Assembly: GCF_030815855.1 (NCBI RefSeq)
Contig: NZ_JAUSXG010000001.1
Span: 3,348,001 to 3,412,000 of the forward strand
Direction of reading: 5' to 3'
DNA: 64,000 nt
From: Variovorax paradoxus
Lineage (GTDB): Bacteria > Pseudomonadota > Gammaproteobacteria > Burkholderiales > Burkholderiaceae_C
Made by a program: the position numbers and the translations under genes. Positions within the stretch are counted from its first letter, which is position 1. Each line of letters starts with the position of its first letter. Below the pieces are notes generated by a model, which saw nothing but the letters and a program-made list of their open reading frames with translations, had not been told where the DNA came from and made no database searches. Shown one piece after another: positions 18,528 to 30,333 of the stretch.

Positions 18528-19416
18528 GCGGCGGCACCGCGGTGCTGCCGGTGCGGTCCAGGCGCTCGTACTGGGCAATGACCTGGGCCCCCAGCAGCAC
18601 GAGCGTGGCGGCAATCTCGAGGCTCAGCAGCACCACGATGGCTGTGGTGAGCGAGCCGTAGACCACGTTGACCTGCGACAGCGTCGAAAAGTACCAGATC
18701 AGCACATGCCGCGTGGCCTCCCACAGCAGCGCGGCGGTCACGCCGCCGAGCAGCGCGTGGCGCAGCGACATCCGCCCGGCCGGCATCACGAGGTAGAGCG
18801 AGGTCAGCATGAAGATCTCGCCGCCCAGCCCGAGCAGGTAGAGCAGCAGCCCCGACACGCCCGACAGCGACCAGTCGCGCCCGAACAGGTCGACGCTTTC
18901 CTGTCCGACCAGTTGCAGTGCGCCCGAAACCAGCGTGACCAGCAGCAGGCCCGCGCACAGGCACAGGATGTAGATGTAGGGCATGACGGCCGACACCAGA
19001 AAGTGCCGGCTGTGGTCCGCCTTGCGGTGATGGAAGATCACCGCCATTGCGCTTTCGAGAATGCTGAAGGCCAGCGAGCTGAAGAAGATCATCGTCACCA
19101 GCAGCACCGGCCCCATCACATCGCGGTGGTCGAGAAAGTTCGACAGCTCCGCAACGATGGCTTTCGACTGTCCCGGCAACAGCCACTCGAGGTACCGGCC
19201 GATGGTGCGCAGCAGCTCGGCCTGTTCGATGACATGCGACATCGCGATCACGCTCACGATCAGCAGCGGCACAATGGAAAGCAAGGCGTAATAAGCCACC
19301 GCGCCCGCGAGCAGCAGGCCCTGGTTGGCGCGGAACGCCTTGAGCGCGTCCCATGCGAATCGCAAGGGATGGCGCAGCAGCGGCGCGGCGTGGTGCAATG
19401 GGTGGGGCGTCGTCAT
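18475..19416 (-). CDS. YihY/virulence factor BrkB-family inner-membrane protein
   Basis: Polytopic inner-membrane protein of 313 residues with about six helices and the YihY pattern ([58 protein letters not shown]). It was once mislabelled RNase BN; no enzymatic function is established. ATG 19416 gives the normal start. Its 3' end runs 53 bases into the convergent SDR gene, so the last 17 residues ([16 protein letters not shown]) are encoded antisense to the SDR C-terminus. It is divergent from dnaG with 86 bases between. Confidence 0.9.
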   Translation of the reverse strand: MTTPHPLHHAAPLLRHPLRFAWDALKAFRANQGLLLAGAVAYYALLSIVPLLIVSVIAMSHVIEQAELLRTIGRYLEWLLPGQSKAIVAELSNFLDHRDVMGPVLLVTMIFFSSLAFSILESAMAVIFHHRKADHSRHFLVSAVMPYIYILCLCAGLLLVTLVSGALQLVGQESVDLFGRDWSLSGVSGLLLYLLGLGGEIFMLTSLYLVMPAGRMSLRHALLGGVTAALLWEATRHVLIWYFSTLSQVNVVYGSLTTAIVVLLSLEIAATLVLLGAQVIAQYERLDRTGSTAVPPLTGAEVESLRRDESPRR

Positions 19417-19478
19417 CCGGGCAATGAGGGTGTAACCGGCAAGTATGGCGTCCGCGCGCGGGCGTTCGGCCGCTTGCG

Positions 19479-19484
19479 TATGAT
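19479..19484 (+). promoter_or_regulatory. Possible -10 box of dnaG
   Basis: TATGAT in the 86-base region between yihY-like and dnaG. No good -35 is visible, so this is a weak call. Confidence 0.3.
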
Positions 19485-19502
19485 TTGCCGCTCTTCGCCT
19501 AC

Positions 19503-21479
19503 ATGACCATCCCCGCTTCCTTTATCCAAGAACTCATCGCGCGCGCCGACGTGGTGGAGATCGTCGGGCGTTATGTGCAGCTCAAGAAGGCCGGCGCCAA
19601 CTTCATGGGCCTGTGCCCGTTCCACGGCGAAAAGTCGCCGTCGTTCTCGGTCAGCCCGACCAAGCAGTTCTATCACTGCTTCGGCTGCGGGGTGCACGGC
19701 AATGCCATCGGTTTTCTCATGGAGCACGCGGGCATGGGCTTCGTCGAGGCGGTGCACGACCTCGCCGGCCAATACGGCCTACAGGTGCCCGAGGACGACG
19801 CCTCCCCCGCCGAGCGCGCCCGCGCCGCGAACCAGCGCCAGAAGCAGGCCACGCTGACCGACGTGCTCGAAAAGGCCGGCGAGGCCTACCGCAAGTCCTT
19901 GCGGCAGGCGCCCGGCGCCATCGAATACCTGAAAGGCCGCGGCGTCTCGGGCGAAGTCGCCAAGCAATTCGGCATCGGCTACGCGCCGGCCGGCTGGCGC
20001 GCCTTGGCGAGCGTGTTTCCCGACTACGACGATCCTTTGCTGGCCGAAAGCGGCCTGGTGATCGTCAACACGGAAGACGGCGCCGAAGACGCCAAGCGCT
20101 ACGACCGCTTTCGCGACCGCGTGATGTTCCCCATCCGCAACGTCAAGGGCGAATGCATCGGCTTCGGCGGACGGGTGCTCGGCGACGAAAAGCCCAAGTA
20201 CCTCAATTCGCCCGAAACACCGGTGTTCAGCAAGGGCCGTGAGCTCTACGGCCTGTACGAGGCGCGCGCCGCCTTCCGCGAGCGCGGCTATGCGCTGGTG
20301 ACCGAGGGCTACATGGACGTGGTCGCGCTGGCCCAGCTCGGGTTTCCGAATGCGGTGGCCACCCTGGGCACGGCCTGTACCACCGAGCATGTGCAAAAGC
20401 TTTTCCGGTTCACCGAATCGGTGGTGTTCAGCTTCGACGGCGATGCCGCCGGCCGCCGCGCTGCGCGCAAGGCGCTCGACGGCGCCCTGCCCTATGCCAC
20501 CGACGTGCGCAGCATCAAGTTCCTGTTTCTGCCCGCGGAGCACGACCCCGACAGCTTCATCCGCGAATTCGGCGCCGATGCCTTCGCGCGATTCGTGGCA
20601 GAGGCCACGCCGCTCTCGCGCTTCATGATCGAGGCGGCGCGCGAAGGCTGCGACCTCACGACCGCCGAAGGCCGCGCGCACATGAGCAGCAACGCGCGGC
20701 CGCTCTGGAGCGCCATGCCCGACGGCGCACTGAAGCGCCAGCTGCTGAGCGAGATCGCCACGCTCGTGCAGCTGGACGCCACCGCCCTCTCGGAGCTTTG
20801 GGCCGCCACGCCCGGCCCGCGCAAGGCCGCCGCAGCACCCGCCCCGCGCTCCTCCGGCGAGCCGGGCGATCCGTTCGACTACCCCGACATGCCGCCCCCG
20901 TCGGACTACGAGCCGCCGCGCTACGAAAGCGATAGCAAGCCGCGCGGCAAATTCACCAAGGGCAAGCGCTGGGGCGGCAAGTTCGAAACGCCCATCGAGC
21001 CCTTGCGCGGACGCGGCAAGCCGCCGAGCCGGCCCGACGTGGCGGTGCGGCTGCTGCTGTCGAACATGGCGCAGTGGGAAGCGCTGTCGCATGAACTCCA
21101 CGTGATGCTGTGCGACCTGCCTGGACAGCACGGCGCGCTTTTTACCTGGCTCGACAGCCAGTTGCACGAGCACGGCGTCCAGCCCTGGGCGGCGCTGCGC
21201 GAGGGCATGCGCGGGCTCGACTTCGAGCCGCTGGCGGAACGGCTCATGAGCGTGTCCGAGGCGGCGCCGGTGTCCGAGGGCGAGGAAGACCAGCACCTGG
21301 CCGACGCCGCCAAGGAGCTTTCGAGCGTGCTCGACTTCATGCTCGACGATCGCCTGAAAGCCCAGCAGAGCGAGGCTATTGCCGCGGTCGGAAAGGACCC
21401 CAAGGCCCTCGAGCGCTACAAGGCCCTGGAGGCGCGAAGGCTCGAATTGCGCGCCCGGCTCAATCCGTCCAGTGCATAA
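19503..21479 (+). CDS. dnaG: DNA primase
   Basis: Synthesises RNA primers at the replication fork and works with the DnaB helicase. The 658-residue chain has the CHC2 zinc finger (C38, H41, C59, C62), the RNA polymerase domain, the TOPRIM core with VTEGYMDVVAL at about 264 and SFDGDAAGRRAARKAL at about 310, and a C-terminal helicase-binding domain. A Pro/Ser/charged linker (about 440-510, SSGEPGDPFDYPDMPPPSDY) joins them and is longer than in enterics. ATG 19503 gives MTIPASFIQELIARADVVEI, the conserved start; a start six codons upstream is less likely. It precedes rpoD as in the macromolecular synthesis operon, without rpsU here. Confidence 0.97.
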   Translation: MTIPASFIQELIARADVVEIVGRYVQLKKAGANFMGLCPFHGEKSPSFSVSPTKQFYHCFGCGVHGNAIGFLMEHAGMGFVEAVHDLAGQYGLQVPEDDASPAERARAANQRQKQATLTDVLEKAGEAYRKSLRQAPGAIEYLKGRGVSGEVAKQFGIGYAPAGWRALASVFPDYDDPLLAESGLVIVNTEDGAEDAKRYDRFRDRVMFPIRNVKGECIGFGGRVLGDEKPKYLNSPETPVFSKGRELYGLYEARAAFRERGYALVTEGYMDVVALAQLGFPNAVATLGTACTTEHVQKLFRFTESVVFSFDGDAAGRRAARKALDGALPYATDVRSIKFLFLPAEHDPDSFIREFGADAFARFVAEATPLSRFMIEAAREGCDLTTAEGRAHMSSNARPLWSAMPDGALKRQLLSEIATLVQLDATALSELWAATPGPRKAAAAPAPRSSGEPGDPFDYPDMPPPSDYEPPRYESDSKPRGKFTKGKRWGGKFETPIEPLRGRGKPPSRPDVAVRLLLSNMAQWEALSHELHVMLCDLPGQHGALFTWLDSQLHEHGVQPWAALREGMRGLDFEPLAERLMSVSEAAPVSEGEEDQHLADAAKELSSVLDFMLDDRLKAQQSEAIAAVGKDPKALERYKALEARRLELRARLNPSSA

Positions 21480-21813
21480 ACTGCTTGAAATTTGCGCAAT
21501 AGGCTATAATGTAAGGCTTCGCAACTGGCGAAATTAGGCAAGAGCGACAGCAGCACCTCCGGGCCGACCCCTAGCGCAACGCACTCCAACGGAAAAAATC
21601 CGTCGGAAAGGGTCAATAACCGCAAGGACTGCACACCAAATGTTCGCCCGACATCTTGCCTGACGAGGAATTACTTCCTCTTTCCCAATTGTTCTGTCCG
21701 TGCCTGTGCGCGGGCTTTGAGTCTTGCCCGTTCCCGCACGGGCTTGGTGGCGCTGCCCGTTGTGGCGGTGCGCCAGTGATTTCGCTTGGTCCATCTTGCT
21801 GTAACGAGGTCGT
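21480..21813 (+). promoter_or_regulatory. dnaG-rpoD intergenic region: rpoD promoter and long leader
   Basis: This 334-base gap holds no gene I can support. A consensus TATAAT (21505-21510) follows a TTGAAA (21485-21490), but with only 14 bases between, so the -35 match is doubtful. If it is the rpoD promoter, the leader is about 295 bases. The leader contains a CGGA-AAAAA-TCCG hairpin (near 21590-21602) and a GCCCGT/ACGGGC hairpin (near 21725-21743), and AACGAGGT just before the rpoD ATG. No tRNA or known riboswitch was recognised. Confidence 0.55.
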
Positions 21814-24168
<2,355 letters not shown>

Positions 24169-24198
24169 GCCGGTCTCCCGGTATTTCTCTGACGAGGA

Positions 24199-24226
24199 GG
24201 CGCCCGCAAGGGCGCTTTCTTTTTTG
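24199..24226 (+). terminator. Rho-independent terminator after rpoD
   Basis: GCGCCC-GCAA-GGGCGC stem-loop followed by TTTCTTTTTT, 30 bases after the rpoD stop. Confidence 0.9.
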
Positions 24227-24258
24227 GCCTTTACGATAAGAAAAATGGAGCAAACCCA

Positions 24259-25494
24259 ATGAATCCCGATGCAGCCAAGCTCTGGCAGGCCCCGCGCTGG
24301 GCGCTGGCCGTGCTGCTCGCCGTGCTCGGCATGCTCGGGCCCTTTTCCATCGACACCTACATTCCGGCTTTCTCGGGCATTGCGCGCTCCATCGGCGCCA
24401 CGCCCGCCGAAATGCAGCAGACGCTTTCGGCCTACCTGTTCGGCTTCGCGTTCATGAACCTGTTCCACGGCGCACTGTCGGACAGCTTCGGCCGCCGGCC
24501 CGTGGTGCTGTGGGGCCTCGCGGTGTTCACCATCGCCTCCCTGGGCTGCGCGCTGTCGCAGACCATCACGCAGCTGGTGCTGTTTCGCGGGCTGCAGGGT
24601 TTGTCGACCGGCGCGGGCATCGTGGTCTCGCGTGCGGTGATCCGCGACATGTTCCCGCCGGCCGAAGCGCAGCGCGTGATGAGCCAAGTGACCATCTATT
24701 TCGGCGTGGCGCCGGCCATCGCGCCGATCATCGGCGGCTTCCTGTTCGTGCATGCGGGCTGGCACTCGGTGTTCTGGTTCCTCGTCGCGGTCGGCGTGGT
24801 GCTGTTCGTGGCCAACTACAAGCTGCTGCCCGAGACGCTGCATGCCTCGCACCGACAGTCGTTCCACGTCCGGCACCTGCTGCGCGGCTACTGGGACCTG
24901 TGCTCCGACCCGCGCTTTCTGCTGCTCGCGCTCGCGAGCGGCGTTCCGTTCAACGGCATGTTCCTCTACGTACTGGCCGCGCCCGCCTTCCTCGGCGACC
25001 ACCTTTCGCTGCAGCCGCAGCAGTTCTTCTGGTTCTTCCTGCTGACCATCGGCGGCATCATGCTCGGCGCGCGCGCGAGCGGGCGCATGGCCGGCAAGGT
25101 AACGCCCAAGCGGCAGATCCGCGACGGCTTCCTCATCATGCTGGTCACCTCGGTGGTCAACGTGGTGGCCAACACCTTCTTCGACGCGCACGTGGCGTGG
25201 GCGCTCTGGCCGCTCGCGGTGTTCGCCTTCGGCTGGGCGTTGATGGTGCCGGTGGTCACGCTGCTGGTGCTCGACCTGCACCCCGAGCGGCGCGGCATGG
25301 CCTCGTCGCTGCAGGCCGTGATCGGTTCGACGGCCAACGGACTCGTGGCCGGCGCCATCGCACCGCTGGTGATGCATTCCACCCTTGCGCTCGCGCTCAC
25401 CTCCACTCTGATGCTCTGCATCGGCCTGGTCGCGTGGGTCTGGCTGCACGGCCGCTGGCCCGACATCGGACGCAGTCTCGCCAACGAAAACTGA
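24259..25494 (+). CDS. Bcr/CflA-family multidrug efflux MFS transporter
   Basis: Twelve-helix proton-driven exporter of 411 residues. The Bcr/CflA branch is shown by GPFSIDTYIPAFSGIARSIG in the first helix, GALSDSFGRRPVVLWGLAVF (motif A) and RGLQGLSTGAGIVVSRAVIR. Homologues export bicyclomycin, chloramphenicol-like drugs or cysteine; the substrate here is open. It starts 32 bases after the rpoD terminator and is followed at 13 bases by the HPP-family gene, so the three genes up to the SugE-like exporter (26982) look like one transcription unit. Confidence 0.92.
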   Translation: MNPDAAKLWQAPRWALAVLLAVLGMLGPFSIDTYIPAFSGIARSIGATPAEMQQTLSAYLFGFAFMNLFHGALSDSFGRRPVVLWGLAVFTIASLGCALSQTITQLVLFRGLQGLSTGAGIVVSRAVIRDMFPPAEAQRVMSQVTIYFGVAPAIAPIIGGFLFVHAGWHSVFWFLVAVGVVLFVANYKLLPETLHASHRQSFHVRHLLRGYWDLCSDPRFLLLALASGVPFNGMFLYVLAAPAFLGDHLSLQPQQFFWFFLLTIGGIMLGARASGRMAGKVTPKRQIRDGFLIMLVTSVVNVVANTFFDAHVAWALWPLAVFAFGWALMVPVVTLLVLDLHPERRGMASSLQAVIGSTANGLVAGAIAPLVMHSTLALALTSTLMLCIGLVAWVWLHGRWPDIGRSLANEN

Positions 25495-25507
25495 AAGAAC
25501 CGATTCG

Positions 25508-26638
25508 ATGCAGTTCTCCCCGTTCCTGACCTATGCGCGTGCCTGGCTGCCGGGCCGCACCACCGTCGATGCGCGCGAGCGCCTGCGCGCCGTGGGCGGC
25601 GCGGCGGTGGGCCTGCTGATCACCGCGCTGCTGTGCCGCTGGATGGCCGAGGCAGCGGGCATCAGCATCTGGCTGATCGCGCCGATGGGCGCGAGCGCCG
25701 TGCTGGTGTTTGCCGTGCCTGCGAGCCCGCTGGCGCAACCCTGGTCGGTCATCGTCGGCAACACGCTGTCGACGCTGGTGGGCATTGCCTGCGTGCGCTG
25801 GATACCGGACCCGGCCTGGGCCGCTGCCCTGGCTGTCGGCGCGGCCATCGGACTGATGTTCGCCACGCGCAGCCTGCACCCGCCGGGCGGCGCCGCGGCG
25901 CTGCTCGCCGTGCTGACGCACACCACCGATTTCTCGGCGGCGCTGTTCCCTACCTTCGTGAACTCGCTGCTGCTGGTGCTGGCCGGCGTGGCCTACAACA
26001 CCCTCACGGGCCGGCGCTATCCGCATGTGCAGGTGGCGCGGCCGCCGTCGGCCGACGCGCGGTTCAGCCAGGCCGACATCGATGCGGTGCTGTCGCGCTA
26101 CAACCAGGTGCTCGACATCAGCCGCGACGACCTCGAATCGCTGATCCAGCAGACCGAGCTCGAGTCGTACAAGCGCCGCCTCGGCACGCTGCATTGCGCC
26201 GACATCATGTCGCGCGACCCGGTGTCGGTGGAGTTCGGCACGCCGCTGCAAGAGGCCTGGACGCTGATGAACCAGCGCCGCATCAAGGCGCTGCCCGTCA
26301 CCGACCGCACGCGCCGCGTGGTCGGCATCGTCACCCAGGCCGACTTCTTCCGCATGCTCGATCTGGAGCACCACGAAGGCATTGCGGGGCGCTTGCGCGA
26401 CCTGATACGCGCCACGCGCACCGTCGTGTCGAACAAGCCGGAAGTGGTGGGCCAGATCATGACGCGCCAGGTGCGCGTGGCCAGCGCCGACCGCCCGGTG
26501 ATCGACCTGGTGCCGCTGTTCTCGGAGGGCGGCCACCACCATATCCCCATCATCGACCATGAAAGGCGGCTCACCGGCATGATCACGCAGTCGGATTTCG
26601 TGCGCGCCCTCTACCGCGCCGTACAGCCGGAGAACTGA
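25508..26638 (+). CDS. HPP-family membrane protein with C-terminal CBS pair
   Basis: Integral membrane protein of 376 residues made of an HPP domain (about 25-175, five to six helices, with the name-giving [10 protein letters not shown] at 121-130) and a tandem CBS module (about 230-375: [20 protein letters not shown] and [20 protein letters not shown]). HPP domains in plants and cyanobacteria have been linked to nitrite transport. CBS pairs usually sense adenosine nucleotides, so an energy- or ligand-gated transporter is plausible. It lies between two exporter genes with short gaps (13 and 23 bases). Confidence 0.9.
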   Translation: MQFSPFLTYARAWLPGRTTVDARERLRAVGGAAVGLLITALLCRWMAEAAGISIWLIAPMGASAVLVFAVPASPLAQPWSVIVGNTLSTLVGIACVRWIPDPAWAAALAVGAAIGLMFATRSLHPPGGAAALLAVLTHTTDFSAALFPTFVNSLLLVLAGVAYNTLTGRRYPHVQVARPPSADARFSQADIDAVLSRYNQVLDISRDDLESLIQQTELESYKRRLGTLHCADIMSRDPVSVEFGTPLQEAWTLMNQRRIKALPVTDRTRRVVGIVTQADFFRMLDLEHHEGIAGRLRDLIRATRTVVSNKPEVVGQIMTRQVRVASADRPVIDLVPLFSEGGHHHIPIIDHERRLTGMITQSDFVRALYRAVQPEN

Positions 26639-26661
26639 AACCCCTTTTTCAAGGAGCGCGC

Positions 26662-26982
26662 ATGGCGTGGATCGTGTTGTTGGTGGCGGGCCTGCTCGAG
26701 ATGGGCTGGGCCATCGGCCTCAAGTACACCGAAGGATTTACCAAGCTGTGGCCCTCCATCGGCACCGTCATTTCGATGGTGCTCAGCGTGGTGCTGCTCG
26801 GCTGGGCCATGCGCTCGCTGCCCGTGGGCACGGCCTATGCGGTGTGGACCGGCATCGGCGCCGTGGGCACGGTGATCCTGGGCATCGTGCTGTTCCACGA
26901 GCCCGCCAATGCCGCACGGCTGGTCTGCGTGGGCCTGATCGTGGCCGGCATCCTCGGGCTCAAGCTCACCAGTCCGGCCTGA
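26662..26982 (+). CDS. sugE: SugE/Gdx-type small multidrug resistance exporter
   Basis: Four-helix dimeric exporter of 106 residues from the SMR family. The pattern [14 protein letters not shown] (19-32) and [15 protein letters not shown], with the essential Glu13 (LLEMGW), belong to the guanidinium-export (Gdx/SugE) branch rather than the EmrE branch. It probably exports guanidinium and some quaternary ammonium compounds in exchange for protons. AAGGAG stands 7 bases before the ATG. Guanidine riboswitches often precede such genes, but the 23-base gap here has no room for one, so expression likely follows the upstream genes. Confidence 0.93.
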   Translation: MAWIVLLVAGLLEMGWAIGLKYTEGFTKLWPSIGTVISMVLSVVLLGWAMRSLPVGTAYAVWTGIGAVGTVILGIVLFHEPANAARLVCVGLIVAGILGLKLTSPA

Positions 26983-27004
26983 GCGGGTGCGACCGGCGCT
27001 GCCG

Positions 27005-27991
27005 CTATTCGAGCACCACGTTCGCCTTCTTCACCAGCGCCGCATAGCGCGCGGCTTCGCTGCGGAAGTAGCTTGCCGCCTGCTCGGGCGACGTGGGCTT
27101 GATGATGTTGCCCTGCTTGTCCATGGCCTCGCGCACCTCGGCACTCGTGAAGGCTGCAGCCACGGCGTCGTGCACGCGCTGGACGTCGGCGGCCTGCATC
27201 TTCGGCGGCCCGATCACCGCGAACCAGCCTTCGACGGCGTAGTTGGGCAGGCCCTGCTCAGCGATGGTCGGCATGTCGGGCGCGGCCGGCGAGCGTGTCG
27301 ACCCGCACAGGCCGATGGCCCGCAGCGCGCCGCTCTTGAGGTGCGGCTGCACCGCGGGCAATGCCACCACGCCCATCTCGACCTGGCCCGCGATCATGTC
27401 GGTGACCATGGGGCCGGTGCCCTTGTAGGGAATGTGCCGCGCCTTCACGCCCGCTTCGTCCAGGAACATTTCGCCGGCCAGGTGAATGATGGTGCCGTTG
27501 CCGGATGACGCGTAGTTGTAGCCCTCGGGCTTCGCGCGCAGCAGCGCCACGAGTTCCTTCACGTTCTTCGCGGGCAGCTTGGGATTCACCACCAGCACCA
27601 GCGGCGTCGCGCCCACCACGCTGATCGGCGTCACGTCATTGACGGCATCGAAGGGCATTTTCTTGTACACCGCCGGATTGATGACGTGGTTGTTCGACAC
27701 CATGCCGAGCGTCAACCCGTCCGGGGCGGCCTTGACCACGGCCGACGTGCCGGTGAGGCCGCCCGCACCGGGCAGGTTCTCGATCACCACTGGCTGGCCG
27801 AAGGCCTTGCCGAGCGCGACCGACGCCGCGCGCACGATGGCGTCCACCCCCGAGCCGGCGCTGATCGGCAGGATGAAGCGAATGGGCTTGTCGGAGCCCT
27901 GCGCGAGTGCGGGGCATGCCGCCAGCGCGGCGGCGCCGGCGCCGAAGCCGAGGGCGGCGCGGCGGGTCATCGGGGGGAGCATCGTGTGCAT
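27005..27991 (-). CDS. Bug-family tripartite tricarboxylate transporter substrate-binding protein
   Basis: Periplasmic binding protein of 328 residues of the Bug (TctC) family, which binds carboxylates such as citrate, hydroxy acids or aromatics. It has a Tat-like leader (MTRRAALGFGAGAAALAAC, cleavage near ALAQ), then the Bug motifs KPIRFILPISAGSGVD, PVVIENLPGAGGLTGTS and a carboxylate-binding FDAVNDVTPISVVG region. AAGAGAGA precedes ATG 27991. No TctA/TctB membrane genes are near, so it is an orphan receptor that must share a permease or act as a sensor. It is the last gene of the lyase-CoA-transferase operon, 40 bases downstream. Confidence 0.92.
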   Translation of the reverse strand: MHTMLPPMTRRAALGFGAGAAALAACPALAQGSDKPIRFILPISAGSGVDAIVRAASVALGKAFGQPVVIENLPGAGGLTGTSAVVKAAPDGLTLGMVSNNHVINPAVYKKMPFDAVNDVTPISVVGATPLVLVVNPKLPAKNVKELVALLRAKPEGYNYASSGNGTIIHLAGEMFLDEAGVKARHIPYKGTGPMVTDMIAGQVEMGVVALPAVQPHLKSGALRAIGLCGSTRSPAAPDMPTIAEQGLPNYAVEGWFAVIGPPKMQAADVQRVHDAVAAAFTSAEVREAMDKQGNIIKPTSPEQAASYFRSEAARYAALVKKANVVLE

Positions 27992-28031
27992 GGTCTTGTC
28001 TCTCTTTGTATGTTTTCGAAAAGCATTCAGT

Positions 28032-29246
28032 TCAGGCGACGGCCAGCTCTGCCTGCATTGCAGCCACCTGCGTCTCGGCATAGCCGAGCTCGGCCAGCAG
28101 TTCCCGCGTGTGTTCGCCGAGCGTCGGTGGATCGAGCCGCACGCCCAGGCGCTCGCCGCCCAGCGTGATCGGGAACAGCGTCGTCTGTGCCGTTTCTCCT
28201 GCGCGCTCGCCGTCGGGCAGGCGGATGTCGGCAAGGCCGCCGGTGGCCTTCAGGTGCGGATCTTCGTAGAGGTCTTCAGGCCGCACGATGGGCGCAAACG
28301 GCAGGCCGCACGCCTCGAAGATCGCCGACAGCTCGGCGGCCGAGCGGTCGGCCAGCCGGCCGCGCAAGTCCGCGAGCAAGGCGGGCCGCGCGCGAACCCG
28401 GTCGTTGTTGGTGCGCAAGGCAGGGTCGGCCTTCAGGTCGTCGAAGCCGAGCGCATCGCAGAACACCCGCCATTGCGCATCGCTCACGGCGGCCAGGAAG
28501 ATCTGCTCGCCCTCCTTCACGGTGAACACGTCGTACAGCGCCCAGGCCGAGATGCGCTCGGGCATCGGCGCGGCGGCCTGGCCGGTAATGGCGTACTGCA
28601 GCATGTGCTGGCCGACCAGGAACACGTTGTTCTCGAACAGCGCGGACTGCACCTCCTGCCCCTTGCCGGTCTGCGCGCGCTGCATCAGCGCGGCCATCGC
28701 CCCGATGGCGCCGAACATGCCGCCCATGATGTCGTTCACGCTGGTGCCCGCGCGCAGCGGATCGCCGGGACGGCCGGTCATGTAGGCCAGGCCGCCCATC
28801 ATCTGCACCACCTCGTCGAGCGCGGTGCGGTGCTCGTAGGGGCCCGGCAGGAAGCCGGTGTGATTCACGTACACGAGCCGCGGATTGAGCTTGCTCAGCG
28901 CGGCGTGCCCGAGCCCGTATTTGTCCATGGTGCCGGGCCTGAAATTCTGCGCCACCACGTCGGCGGTGGCGCACAGGCGCAGCGCCGCCTCGAGCCCCTG
29001 CGGGTGGCGCAGGTCGAGCGCGATGCTCTTCTTGTTGCGGTTGAACATCGGGAAAAAGCCGGCGCCCGCGCCCAGCAGTTGCCGCGTTCGGTCGCCCTCG
29101 ATGGGCTCGACCTTGATGACTTCCGCGCCCAGGTCGGCCAGCACCATGCCGCAGGTCGGGCCCATGACCATGTGCGTGAATTCGACCACGCGGATGCCCG
29201 TGAGCGGCAGGCGCTTTTCTTCGGGCTTCGTCGTGTTGTCGCTCAT
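28032..29246 (-). CDS. CaiB/BaiF (family III) CoA-transferase
   Basis: Cytoplasmic CoA-transferase of 404 residues that moves CoA between a donor thioester and a free carboxylic acid by way of an aspartyl-CoA anhydride. The N-terminal pattern is GIRVVEFTHMVMGPTCGMVL, then ADLGAEVIKVEPIEGD and NRNKKSIALDL. The catalytic Asp is D172 in GTSVNDIMGGMF. Its ATG overlaps the lyase stop by 4 bases (ATGA), strong evidence of coupled action: the transferase would load CoA on a hydroxy-dicarboxylate that the lyase then splits. Candidates are 3-hydroxy-3-methylglutarate and citramalate; this is inference. Confidence 0.93.
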   Translation of the reverse strand: MSDNTTKPEEKRLPLTGIRVVEFTHMVMGPTCGMVLADLGAEVIKVEPIEGDRTRQLLGAGAGFFPMFNRNKKSIALDLRHPQGLEAALRLCATADVVAQNFRPGTMDKYGLGHAALSKLNPRLVYVNHTGFLPGPYEHRTALDEVVQMMGGLAYMTGRPGDPLRAGTSVNDIMGGMFGAIGAMAALMQRAQTGKGQEVQSALFENNVFLVGQHMLQYAITGQAAAPMPERISAWALYDVFTVKEGEQIFLAAVSDAQWRVFCDALGFDDLKADPALRTNNDRVRARPALLADLRGRLADRSAAELSAIFEACGLPFAPIVRPEDLYEDPHLKATGGLADIRLPDGERAGETAQTTLFPITLGGERLGVRLDPPTLGEHTRELLAELGYAETQVAAMQAELAVA

Positions 29247-30214
29247 GCCGCAACTCCAGCGCCCGGCGCAAACGTCTTGGGAAAGCCCGCGCGCCACACG
29301 GTGCCCTGCAGTGTCTCGCCCTCCAGCCACCCGGCCACGCGCCGGCGCAGATTCAGCAGTTTCGGTAGATCGACACCGGTGCGCACGCCCATGCTCTCGA
29401 GCATGAAGACCAAATCTTCGGTGTCGACGTTGCCGCTGGCGCCGGGCGCATGGGGGCAACCGCCGATGCCGGCCAGGCATGCGTCGAAGCGCGCGATGCC
29501 GACTTCCAGCGCGGCATACACATTGGCGAGCCCGAGGCCGCGCGTGTCGTGGAAATGGCCGCACCACAGCCGGTCGCCTGCGATGCGCAGCGCGCGTTCG
29601 AACAGGCTACGGACCATCGCGGGATCGGCATAGCCGACGGTGTCCGCCAGGCTCACGCGGTCGGCGCCTGCATCGAGCAGCGCCTGCATCAGCCGCAGCA
29701 CCTCGTCCGGCGCCACGTGGCCCTGGATCGTGCAGCCGAACGCAGTGCCCACGCCGCCGTCGATCAGCGTCTTCGAGCCCGCGGCGTCGCGCGCGGCGCG
29801 GATGCGGGCGACCTCGGCCACCACCTCGTCGGGCGTCTTGCGCAGGTTGGCCAGGCTGTGGGCGTGGCTGGCCGACAGCGGCACCATCATCAGGTCGGCC
29901 TCGCCCGCTATGGCGAGTTCCGCGCCCCGCAGGTTGGGCACCAGCACCGAGGCGAAGAGTCCCGGCAGCGTCTTCGCAAATGCCAGCAGTTCGGCCGTGT
30001 CCGCCAGTTGCGGCAGCAGGCGCGCGGGCACGAAGGAACCGACCTCGATCTCGCGCTGCCCGGCGGCATGCGCGTCGCGGATCCATTCGAGCTTCTGCGC
30101 GGTCGGCAGCGTTCTCTCGATGCTCTGCAGGCCGTCGCGCAGCCCCACCTCGCGGACAACCGCGCTGGGCGGCAAAAAGGCGTGAGCGGCGGGCGCTACC
30201 GATGCGTCGTTCAA
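29243..30214 (-). CDS. Hydroxymethylglutaryl-CoA lyase-like enzyme, TTG start
   Basis: DRE-TIM metallolyase of 323 residues, of the HMG-CoA lyase group, which cleaves HMG-CoA to acetyl-CoA and acetoacetate. Motifs are REVGLRDGLQSIER (metal Asp and catalytic Arg), CGHFHDTRGLGLAN (metal His) and the mobile loop GGCPHAPGASGN with the catalytic Cys. The start is read as TTG at 30214: AGGAG lies 6 bases upstream, and the next in-frame Met is deep inside the domain. A citramalyl-CoA lyase role is possible, since DRE-TIM lyases of this type act on related substrates. It is divergent from a LysR gene. Confidence 0.9.
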   Translation of the reverse strand: MNDASVAPAAHAFLPPSAVVREVGLRDGLQSIERTLPTAQKLEWIRDAHAAGQREIEVGSFVPARLLPQLADTAELLAFAKTLPGLFASVLVPNLRGAELAIAGEADLMMVPLSASHAHSLANLRKTPDEVVAEVARIRAARDAAGSKTLIDGGVGTAFGCTIQGHVAPDEVLRLMQALLDAGADRVSLADTVGYADPAMVRSLFERALRIAGDRLWCGHFHDTRGLGLANVYAALEVGIARFDACLAGIGGCPHAPGASGNVDTEDLVFMLESMGVRTGVDLPKLLNLRRRVAGWLEGETLQGTVWRAGFPKTFAPGAGVAA

Positions 30215-30275
30215 AGGTGTCTCCTTCGTGGTCTGGCGCCGATGTTAGGAGTTCCCATCTGATTCAGAAAATAGA

Positions 30276-30305
30276 TTTTGGAAGCCAATCCGTTCCAAAA
30301 TGGAA
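30276..30305. promoter_or_regulatory. Likely LysR-type operator between lyase operon and LysR gene
   Basis: TTTTGGAA (30276-30283), nine bases, TTCCAAAA (30293-30300) is a perfect 8-bp dyad. The right arm also pairs with TGGAA at 30301-30305 (TTCCA-AAA-TGGAA). Position, 33 bases before the LysR GTG and 61 before the lyase TTG, and symmetry fit an autoregulatory LysR site. Confidence 0.65.
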
Positions 30306-30333
30306 TACCTCATCTTCAGACCGGAACCGCCCC

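Noticed and set aside
26639..26661. Possible guanidine riboswitch before the SugE-like gene
   Set aside because: Only 23 bases separate it from the previous gene; no ykkC or mini-ykkC elements fit.
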